Assembly: GCA_963837715.1 (NCBI GenBank) | Contig: CAWIOF010000004.1 | Coordinates: 806,001 to 870,000, forward strand | Direction of reading: 5' to 3' | DNA length: 64,000 nucleotides | Source of the DNA: JANYLB01 sp963837715 | GTDB lineage: Bacteria; Actinomycetota; Acidimicrobiia; IMCC26256; JANYLB01 | Shown here: positions 57,238-64,000 of the stretch, one piece after another | Position numbering within the stretch: position 1 is the first letter of the stretch | How the letters are laid out: every line of letters starts with the position of its first letter | The notes under the pieces: generated by a model | Told to the model about the DNA's origin: nothing | Database searches by the model: none | Seen by the model: the letters and a program-made list of their open reading frames with translations, nothing else | Program-made: the position numbers and the translations under genes

Positions 57238-59988
57238 ATGAGTGGCGGCGACGCGAGTCGTTCCGGGATGGTGGGGCGGGATCGAGAACTCGAGCTCCTG
57301 TCCGAGCTGGTCACCGGCGCGACTGATCGGGGCGGCGCGATCCTCGTCTGGGGAGAGCCTGGCATCGGAAAGTCGACCCTCCTCGACGCCGCGTCGGAAG
57401 TGGCCGAGGCGGTCGACCTGACGCTGCTCCGGACGACGGGAGTCGAAGCCGAGACCCTCATGCCGTACGCAGGGCTGCACCAGATGCTCCGACCGGCGCT
57501 CGGCGCGATCGGCCGCATCTCCGAGCGTCAGCGCGTTGCCCTGCTGACCGCGTTCGGGATCGAGGACGGCCCGGCCCCCGACCCGTTCCTCGTCTCCCAC
57601 GCCACGCTGAACCTGCTGGCGGAGTTGGCCGCGGCGCGGCCCGTGATCGTCGTGGCCGACGACGTGCAGTGGCTCGATCAGCACACGCACGACACGCTCG
57701 CGTTCGTGGCGCGACGGGTGAGTGGCGACCCGATCGTCATCATCGGCGCCATGCGTCGCGGCCACGACGGGCCGTTCGCCAGCGCGGGTCTTCGCGAGCT
57801 CGATCTGGGCGGACTGGGGGAGACCGCGTCGACACTGTTGCTGGCTACGACCGCACCGGAGCTCGATGCCAACGATCGAGAACGCATCCTCCGCGAGGCG
57901 CTCGGCAATCCGCTTGCGCTCGTCGAGCTGCCCGCTGCATGGCGTACGGCGTCGACCCAGTCGATCGAGCGCGAGCCGCAGGTCGTGCCGCTCACCTCCA
58001 GACTCGAGCGGGCGTTCGCGGGTCGGATCGCCGACTTGCAGCCGCTCGCGCGTGACCTCGTGCTCGTCGCCGCGATCGACGTCGACAACCAGCTGTCCGA
58101 GATCCTGGCGGCGGCGAGCGTGCTGGCCGGCGAACCGGTGGACGTTGCGGTGCTCGACCTCGCCGCAGGAGCGGATCTGGTGCGGCTCGACGGCTTCCGG
58201 GTGCACTTCCGCCATCCGTTGGTGCGGTCCGGGGTGTTGCATGCGGAGTCGATGACGCGGCGCATGGCAGCGCATGCCGCGCTCGCCCGCGTGCTGGTCG
58301 ACGACCCGTACCGCCGCACCTGGCACCGCGCGCAAGCCATCGTGGGCCCGGACGACGACGTGGCGGACGAGCTCGCCGACAGCCACGCGCTCTCGCTGGC
58401 GCGCGGGTCGGTGATCTCGGCGATCTGGGCGCTCGAACGCTCAGCGCAGCTGAGCTCGGACCCGACGATGCGCAGCCGACGGCTCATGATCGCCGCCAAG
58501 CACGCCTTCGCTCTCGGTCGCGCCGACGTCGTGGGTCGCCTCCTGGCCGAGGCCTCCTCCAACCCAGTGTCGAACCTGGACCGGGCCCGGATGGAGTGGT
58601 TGCGCGAGATCTTCGACGAAGGGCATTCCGGTGATGCCACCAGAGTCTTCGAGCTCTGCCGCAGCGCACAGGAGGCGGCGCACGCCGGCGACCCTGACCT
58701 CGCGCTGAACCTGCTCCTCAGCGCCGGTCTTCGTTGTTGGTGGGCCGAAACCGGGCCGGAGTCGAGAGCGTGCGTCGCCGAGGTCACCGAGAGCTTGGTC
58801 GGCTTCGAGACGGACGCGCGCACCATCGCCGTGTTGGCGGTCGCCGAGCCGGTGCTACGGGGTTCGGTGGTGCTCGAGCGCCTCGACTCGGTCGTGGCCG
58901 ACGGTGTGACGGATGTGGATGTCCTGCGGTTGCTCGGCATGGCCGCGGCAGGGGTGGGGGACCAGGCCCGAGCGGCTGAGCTCTTTGGTCGAGTCGAGAT
59001 CCGCCTGCGCGCGGAGGGTCGGGTGAGCCTGCTGGCGCAGGACCTCGCCATGGCGTGCACCTCTTGCCTCGACACCGGCGACTGGGAGCGCTCCCGGATC
59101 TCGTTGGAGGAGGTGGCCCGACTTGCAGCCGAGACCGGGCAGCCGGTCTGGACCGCGTTGGGAGTCGTTACTGACGCTCGCGCCTGTGCCCTGCGAGGGG
59201 ATACCGATCGGGCACTGCGGCTCGCAGCCGAGGTGGAGAGCGCCTCGGGCGTCGGGAAGATGAACGACATCCTGGCGTGCGCGCAGCTCGCCCGAGGGGT
59301 TGCGTGGTGCAGCCGGGGCAACTACTCCCAGGCGCTCGACGAGCTTTGCCGCACCTTCGACCCCGACGACAGCGCATTCCACCTGCGGGCACGGTTCTGT
59401 GGCGTGATGTTCCTCGCCGAGGCCGCGATGCACTCGAACCGGATCGACGAGGTGCGACCGATCATGGACGACCTCGAGCAGGTGGCCACGATCACCTCGT
59501 CGCCACTCCTCCACATCCAGATGCACTACGCGCGCGCGGTGCTCGCTGATGACGACTCCGCCGAGGCGCTCTTCCGCACCGGGCTCGCCGCCGACCTGGG
59601 GGACTGGCCCTGGGTCAGATCACGGCTCCAGCTGGCCTACGGAAGCTGGTTGCGCCGGCAGCGCCGCGTCGCCGAATCCCGCTCACCATTGCGCGCTGCA
59701 CTCAGCACCTTCGAGGCCATCGGCGCCGTGGCGTGGGCGGAGCAGGCACGGGTCGAGCTGCGGGCGGCGGGCGAGCGCGTCGCCGAGCGAACGTCGAGCG
59801 CTCCGGACCTTCTGACCGCCCAGGAGCTCCAGATCGCCAGACTGGCCGCTGAGGGCATGTCGAATCGCGAGATCGGCGAACGGCTCTTCCTCTCCCCGCG
59901 AACGATCAGCACCCACCTCTACCGAATCTTTCCCAAGCTCGAGATCACGTCACGCGGCCAGCTCGCGACGCGGCTGACAAACGTCTGA
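57238..59988 (+). CDS. LuxR-family regulator with AAA-type ATPase (LAL)
   Basis: The product is 916 aa in one intact frame. Walker A is WGEPGIGKSTLL and Walker B VIVVADDVQWLDQH. A TPR-like helical middle follows, and the C-terminal LuxR HTH reads LLTAQELQIARLAAEGMSNR then TISTHLYRIFPKLEITSRG. The second large regulator on the island, it ends 184 nt before attR. It might respond to a metabolite or peroxide signal; the inducer is unknown. ATG 57238 is likely, with ATG 57268 as an alternative. Confidence 0.9.
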   Translation: MSGGDASRSGMVGRDRELELLSELVTGATDRGGAILVWGEPGIGKSTLLDAASEVAEAVDLTLLRTTGVEAETLMPYAGLHQMLRPALGAIGRISERQRVALLTAFGIEDGPAPDPFLVSHATLNLLAELAAARPVIVVADDVQWLDQHTHDTLAFVARRVSGDPIVIIGAMRRGHDGPFASAGLRELDLGGLGETASTLLLATTAPELDANDRERILREALGNPLALVELPAAWRTASTQSIEREPQVVPLTSRLERAFAGRIADLQPLARDLVLVAAIDVDNQLSEILAAASVLAGEPVDVAVLDLAAGADLVRLDGFRVHFRHPLVRSGVLHAESMTRRMAAHAALARVLVDDPYRRTWHRAQAIVGPDDDVADELADSHALSLARGSVISAIWALERSAQLSSDPTMRSRRLMIAAKHAFALGRADVVGRLLAEASSNPVSNLDRARMEWLREIFDEGHSGDATRVFELCRSAQEAAHAGDPDLALNLLLSAGLRCWWAETGPESRACVAEVTESLVGFETDARTIAVLAVAEPVLRGSVVLERLDSVVADGVTDVDVLRLLGMAAAGVGDQARAAELFGRVEIRLRAEGRVSLLAQDLAMACTSCLDTGDWERSRISLEEVARLAAETGQPVWTALGVVTDARACALRGDTDRALRLAAEVESASGVGKMNDILACAQLARGVAWCSRGNYSQALDELCRTFDPDDSAFHLRARFCGVMFLAEAAMHSNRIDEVRPIMDDLEQVATITSSPLLHIQMHYARAVLADDDSAEALFRTGLAADLGDWPWVRSRLQLAYGSWLRRQRRVAESRSPLRAALSTFEAIGAVAWAEQARVELRAAGERVAERTSSAPDLLTAQELQIARLAAEGMSNREIGERLFLSPRTISTHLYRIFPKLEITSRGQLATRLTNV

Positions 59989-60034
59989 GCTGGACGCGGT
60001 CAACATGCCGTCACGACCGTGACATGCATCACGA

Positions 60035-60054
60035 CTTCTCACGCGACTTCTAAC
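60035..60054 (+). repeat. CTTCTAAC-type direct repeats, right end
   Basis: CTTCTCAC (60035-60042) and CTTCTAAC (60047-60054) are 4 bp apart, about 120 bp inside attR. The context GCGACTTCTAACAGGA matches the left-end unit GCGACTTCTAACAGGA exactly. Confidence 0.6.
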
Positions 60055-60172
60055 AGGATCCCTGGTACGGGTTGGGACTCGTTGGTACTGGATGGGACGA
60101 CGGCCGCCAAAACGTCAGACAGAACGGGCCTGGTTGGCACTCGACGTCACCAGAAGGACGGAGGCTCGCCGC

Positions 60173-60219
<47 letters not shown>

Positions 60220-60232
60220 AGAACAGCAGATC

Positions 60233-60260
60233 AGAGGCCCTCACATCGGTGAGGGCCTCT
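60233..60260 (+). terminator. Terminator hairpin after attR
   Basis: AGAGGCCCTCAC and its complement form a 12-bp stem with an ATCG loop. The stem is identical to that at 50798-50825. Confidence 0.75.
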
Positions 60261-60427
60261 GACGTTTCGGGGCTCATTGACAGTGCTCTGACAGCAGCGG
60301 TTTTGGCATCGAGTCTGTCCTGCCCCCAGGCTCCAACTCGGCGCGACATGGAGGCACTCGATGAATTCCTGTCTGAGTGCTTGGAGCTCGACAGAGCCGT
60401 ACCGCTGCCCTCTTGAAAACGAGAGCC

Positions 60428-61266
60428 TCAGACCTGTGCACAGATGACCCAGCAGGCGGCGGTGAAGTGGATCTCGCTTCCGTGCACATAGGGGTCGAAC
60501 GCCGGACGGACGTGCTCAATGACTCGAGCCTTGTCAGCTGGGTTCAAGTCCGCCAACGCGACGCCCAGGGGACCAAGGTGCGTGAGGTATGGACGAGTTC
60601 CTTCTCCGCCATCGTGCAGACAACGTCGATGGGCTGGATCTCGATGTCACTCCAGCCGCTCTGCTCCAGCGTTGTGCGAACCCGCTTCTCGTCGGCGAAC
60701 CCGAACTGTCCCGTCGCGTTGGGTTCGCGGGGCGGGATCACCACGAGCGGCGTCGCGGCTTGCTCGGCCGTCGTCATGAACGGGTTCTCCGCAGTGCTGC
60801 GCCAGACGATGAGCCGAAGCTGGCCTCCTTGGCGGGTCGCGGTGCGCACATTCGCGAACGCCCGGACGGTGTCGTCGAAGAACATGACGCCGAAGCGCGA
60901 GACAATCATGTCGAAGTGTGCCGGCTCGAACCTGTGTCGCTGGGCGTCGGCCCGAATGAAACGTGCTCCGAGACCTTCGCGCTCGGCGCGGTTCCGGGCG
61001 GCCGAGATCAGCGGCTCGGAGATGTCGATGCCGGTACAGGTCCCGCCTGCGCCGAGGCGTCGGGCAATGGCCAACGTGGTGGCGCCGGCTCCACATCCGA
61101 CGTCGAGAACGCGCCCTCGTGCATCGGTGTCGACCGCATCGACGAGAAGATCCTCGAGCGGCTGGAAGAGCCCGTCGGTGACTTCCTGCATCTGGACCCA
61201 GCCTTGTCCGCCTGACCCGTTCCACAGGGCAGCCTGCCCACCGTTCCCTTCTTCCGGTTGCCTCAT
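60428..61266 (-). CDS. SAM-dependent methyltransferase (frameshift near 60585)
   Basis: The product is about 279 aa. Motif I is RVLDVGCGAGATTLAIARRL, motif II-like GIDISEPLISAARNRAE, and FDMIVSRFGVMFFDD lies in motif IV position. The frame changes near 60585; the other frame continues with GPLGVALADLNPADKARVI and ends ACWVICAQV at TGA 60428-60430. ATG 61266 has AGAAGGAG 7 nt upstream, although the frame is also open into the reductase gene before it. The substrate is unknown. Confidence 0.75.
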
Positions 61267-62211
61267 CGACCGCTCCTTCTGTGTGTGCTCCCGCGGTGAT
61301 GCGGTCCGCGTTGCGCGTTGCACGTCGTCCTGCACGAGGTCCGCGTTGATTGCCATCGCCGCGGTCGAGGCGGCACCCGCGGCGGTGATCACCGACCCCC
61401 GCGGATCGACGACGTTGCCGGCCGCCCAGACGCGAGGCGTGTTTGTCTTGCCATCCCGGTCGACGACCGCGAAGCCGCCAGTGTCGACGTCGATGCCCAA
61501 GGCCGCGAGCAGCCCGTCGGGGTGGGGCACATTGAGGGGACGGATGAACACTGCCGTCCGCGCAATGACCTCTCCGTCGGCTGTTTCCACCCCCACCAGG
61601 TGGTCGTCCTCGACGACGAGCCCGACGACTTCGCTGTCGACGACGCGTATCCCGCGTGCCATGAGCTCCGTCTGCTCAATCTCCGACACCTTGGTGGTGT
61701 GGGTGAAGAAGACAACATCGTCTGACCATTGGCGGATGAGCTGGGCGTGCACTACCGCAGCGGGGTGTGTGCCGAGGACCCCGATCGGTTGATCGCGGAC
61801 CTCCCAGCCGTGGCAGTACGGGCAGTGCAGGAGATCGCGGCCCCAGCGTTCGCGAACACCGGGAATGTCGGGCAGGTCGTCGTTCACGCCTGTCGTCAGG
61901 AGGATTCGCCGGGCGGTCAGCGTCTCGCCCTGAGCGAGGTGCACGACGAACCCGGGCTCGATCTGCGTGACGGCGCCGTCGATGATCTCGACGCCGTATC
62001 CCGCGACCTCTTGGCGCCCGAGCTTGAGAAAGTCGGAGGGCGGCATGCCGTCGCGGGAGAGGAAGCCCTGCATGTGCGCGGCGGGTGCGTTGCGGGGTTC
62101 GCCGGCGTCGACCACCGCGACCCTGCGCCGCGCTCGTCCGAGGACGAGTGCGGCGCTCAGGCCGGCGGCACCACCACCGACGATGACGACGTCGTAGCTG
62201 TGCGGCTCCAT
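61267..62211 (-). CDS. Thioredoxin-reductase-like FAD/NAD(P) oxidoreductase
   Basis: The product is about 315 aa. The FAD motif is VVIVGGGAAGLSAALVLGRA, the redox motif CPYCHGWEVRD (CxxC), and the NAD(P) fold starts IGVLGTHPAAVVHA. AAGNVVDPRGSVITAAGAAS closes the FAD site. Such enzymes reduce small thiol partners or form disulfides in metabolites. No stop codon precedes the methyltransferase start, so the two could be one fused protein or two coupled genes. ATG 62211 lies 5 nt after the DUF4386 gene stop. Confidence 0.8.
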
Positions 62212-62216
62212 GGCGG

Positions 62217-62933
62217 TCACGCGGCGAGCGCAGTGCTCGGAACGGGAGCGTCGTCGGCGGTCGCCGAACGCTTGATGCCCTTGACCGTCAGGTACACGCC
62301 GAGCGAGAACTCCCACGCCGCGATCGGCAGTGCGAACAGCGTCGCGGTGTCCGAGACCTGCGAGTGCCCGCCGAGCAGCGTGGCCAGGCTGGAGGCGAAC
62401 AGCACTGGGGCGCCGATGAATCCCAGCATCGGGATCCAGCGGGGGACGAGCCGGAAGCGGTACATCACCGTGGCCAGGAACAGCGCGTTGAAGGCGGGCA
62501 TGAACCCGGGGCCGAACAGGAACGACCAGTCATGCATCGCAACGAGCGACTGGCCCGTCGTCAACAGCGAGGAGGGGTCGCCACCGACGACGTCGTTGCG
62601 CAGCGTCACGACCGACAGCAAGCTGATGGCGCCGACGACGAGGATGGCCGCTTCGAGCGTCCGGGTGGTGACGAAACCGATCGCGGATGTTCGGCTGTAG
62701 CGCCGGGTCACCGGGTACAACGCTACGGCCGTGCCGATGCCGGCGATCGCGCACACGAAGTCGAGGAACCCGGCCCAGAGCACGCCGTTGTCGCTGCCGT
62801 GTCCGAGGATGAAGTTGACGTGGTCGACCACGGGCTCTTTCAGGGCGAGCGTCGGGATCGACGCCGCGAAGGTCACGAGGTAGAGCACGCCGGCCGCGAG
62901 GGCGAGCTTGCGGGTGGTGTCCATGGCTTTCAT
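62217..62933 (-). CDS. DUF4386 membrane protein
   Basis: The product is 238 aa with about six membrane segments: LALAAGVLYLVTFAASIPTL, VLWAGFLDFVCAIAGIGTAV, EAAILVVGAISLLSVVTL and others. The pattern (ALYPVTRRYSRTSAIGFV, WIPMLGFIGAPVLFAS) matches DUF4386. ATG 62933 has AGAAGGGG 8 nt upstream. It is second in a minus-strand operon with the 83-aa protein and the reductase-methyltransferase pair. Confidence 0.8.
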   Translation of the reverse strand: MKAMDTTRKLALAAGVLYLVTFAASIPTLALKEPVVDHVNFILGHGSDNGVLWAGFLDFVCAIAGIGTAVALYPVTRRYSRTSAIGFVTTRTLEAAILVVGAISLLSVVTLRNDVVGGDPSSLLTTGQSLVAMHDWSFLFGPGFMPAFNALFLATVMYRFRLVPRWIPMLGFIGAPVLFASSLATLLGGHSQVSDTATLFALPIAAWEFSLGVYLTVKGIKRSATADDAPVPSTALAA

Positions 62934-62934
62934 G

Positions 62935-63186
62935 TCATTCCCCTTCTGATTCGAGCTGCGTCACGGAGATCAGCGGGACGCCGATGTCGCGCAGCTTCTG
63001 GAGCACGCCGTGCAGTGCGGCCTGGTCGACGATCGGGCCCCGGATGACGGTTGTCCCGTCATCCGCCCGGGTGAGGCTCAGCCCGTCGAACCAGGCTTCC
63101 CACCGGGCATTCAGATGTCCCGTGACTCGGATCTCGTACTGCACGAATGCAACGTACGAACCGATGTGGTGAGTCGACATCCCCAC
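62935..63186 (-). CDS. Small conserved-looking hypothetical protein
   Basis: The product is 81-83 aa, from ATG 63180 or GTG 63186. The pattern VQYEIRVTGHLNARWEAWFD, then TVIRGPIVDQAALHGVLQKL and VPLISVTQLE suggests an alpha/beta ferredoxin-like fold. It is familiar from actinobacteria but has no named function. It is first in an operon with DUF4386 and directly downstream of an 18-bp palindrome. Confidence 0.7.
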   Translation of the reverse strand: MGMSTHHIGSYVAFVQYEIRVTGHLNARWEAWFDGLSLTRADDGTTVIRGPIVDQAALHGVLQKLRDIGVPLISVTQLESEGE

Positions 63187-63196
63187 ATGTGGGGAT
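63179..63196. promoter_or_regulatory. 18-bp perfect palindrome (operator)
   Basis: ATCCCCACATGTGGGGAT is fully self-complementary. It overlaps the start of the 83-aa gene and lies 26 bp from the stop of the LuxR-type gene. An operator for a dimeric regulator, likely the adjacent LuxR-type protein, is the best guess. Confidence 0.6.
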
Positions 63197-63221
63197 CGGG
63201 GGTGGTGATTTCTCGTCGGGG

Positions 63222-64000
63222 TCAGAGGCCGAGCTCGCCGGCCCGGCGGACGGCCTCGCGGCGGCTGTTCACGCCGAGCTTGGTGTAGATGTTCTTCGTG
63301 TGCGTTCGGATGGTGTGCAGCGACACAGTCAGCTCGCGTGCGATGTCGGGACCGCTGAGCTCGCTCCGGAGGAGCCGCAGCACGTCGAGCTCGCGGTCAC
63401 TGAGCGGATCGACGAGCTCCGACGGCGACGAAGGCGTCCGTGCAGTGGACGCCGGTCGCGGGCGGTTCTCGCAACGCCTGCAGCCGCGGGCCGAGAAAGG
63501 AGAAGACCCGTACGTAGCCCTCGGGTTCGGCGAGCGCCTCGCGCGCCGGAGTGCATCGAGCGCGCTCGCGGTTTCGCCCTGGGCATCCCAGGCCAGCGCT
63601 TGGACCGCGAGGATCTCGATGACGCTGCTGCCCCGGCCGCCGGCTTCGGCATCCGCCAGCAACCGCTCGAGCATCGCGCTCACTTGCTGCAGCTCGGGTT
63701 CGCGTGGCTGGTCGTTGATGAGGATGATCGCCAACGTGATGTGCTCGAACTCGGTGACGTAGCGCAGCTCGTCGTCGGTCGTCAGCCCGCGCTCGCGCAC
63801 CCACGCAAGCGCCGAGTTGATGTCGCCCATCAGGACATGGGTTCGCGCGCGACGGGCGCCGACCGGTCGCACGGCGGGGGAGAAGTCCGTGTCGTAGACC
63901 CGTTCCGCTTCTTCCAACAACGCGAGGCATCCGGCCGATGTCGCCTTCCGCCAGCCGAAGCCCGGCGTGCACTGCTCGCGAACGGTAGGGATACTGCCGG
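63222..64000 (-). CDS. LuxR-family regulator, C-terminal part (5' end outside window; frameshifts)
   Basis: The visible part is about 259 codons. The C-terminal LuxR HTH is LSDRELDVLRLLRSELSGPD then SLHTIRTHTKNIYTKLGVNS, ending RREAVRRAGELGL. Before it is a TPR-like helical region (LLEEAERVYDTDFSPAVRP, ALAWDAQGETASALDALRRA), as in MalT/LAL regulators. Frame changes are evident near 63450 and 63930. The N-terminal ATPase lies beyond the window. It reads into the operon downstream through the palindrome. Confidence 0.75.
   Translation of the reverse strand, partial: GSIPTVREQCTPGFGWRKATSAGCLALLEEAERVYDTDFSPAVRPVGARRARTHVLMGDINSALAWVRERGLTTDDELRYVTEFEHITLAIILINDQPREPELQQVSAMLERLLADAEAGGRGSSVIEILAVQALAWDAQGETASALDALRRARRSPNPRATYGSSPFSARGCRRCENRPRPASTARTPSSPSELVDPLSDRELDVLRLLRSELSGPDIARELTVSLHTIRTHTKNIYTKLGVNSRREAVRRAGELGL

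Noticed and set aside
50951..60099. CGTCCCATCC near the left end and its inverted copy near the right end as terminal inverted repeats
   Set aside because: Only 10 bp match, at unequal distances from the att sites, and no transposase is present. Chance similarity cannot be excluded.

Overview
The window is high-GC actinobacterial DNA. Markers are a mycothiol-type SCP2 domain, F420-type luciferase-like and PPOX-like oxidoreductases, RipA-like NlpC/P60, LPxTG-like anchoring and an SCO6745-family protein. Gene content and the many leaderless starts resemble Acidimicrobiia, but this placement is inference. No rRNA, plasmid origin, transposase or CRISPR array was seen.

Positions 1-26 kb look like chromosomal backbone: small redox and acyl-CoA enzymes (F420-type oxidoreductases, CitE-like lyase, two acyl-CoA dehydrogenases, MaoC-like hydratase), cell-wall enzymes (NlpC/P60, SGNH), ABC exporters and a palindrome-controlled marR-drug exporter operon. 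An interspersed repeat of about 83 bp sits against the stop codons of many of these genes: seven full copies, one truncated tandem piece and one remnant. An FtsH-like protease (24.8-26.7 kb) and a heterodimeric ABC exporter pair (27.0-30.6 kb) follow.

Positions 30.6-40.6 kb hold a response regulator, two secreted Gly/Asn/Ser/Thr-rich repeat proteins (one with an LPVTG anchor), an ecfT-ecfAA-ecfS vitamin transporter operon and, divergently, a cobalamin riboswitch driving a surface protein with a transcobalamin-like domain. The transporter and surface protein probably form one cobalamin-acquisition locus. This stretch also has the highest density of frameshifts, most likely indel errors in the consensus. 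From 40.6 to 50.5 kb come a sulfatase, a PDZ protein, an operon of SDR, QueA-like, SufR-like and PatB-like genes behind a palindromic promoter, and a DUF2207 protein.

At 50,685-50,761 lies an initiator tRNA-fMet gene. Its 3' part, plus two bases, is repeated perfectly (47 bp) at 60,173-60,219. The 9,456 bp between the copies is best read as a genomic island integrated at tRNA-fMet. It carries a hydrolase, an unknown protein, two large LuxR-type ATPase regulators, an SrpA-like catalase-related peroxidase and a DUF1622 protein, with short CTTCTAAC repeats at both ends, but no recognisable integrase. Accessory-looking genes continue to the window end: methyltransferase, thioredoxin-reductase-like enzyme, DUF4386 protein and a third LuxR-type regulator. 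Genes in and beyond the island have clear Shine-Dalgarno sites, whereas many backbone genes look leaderless.
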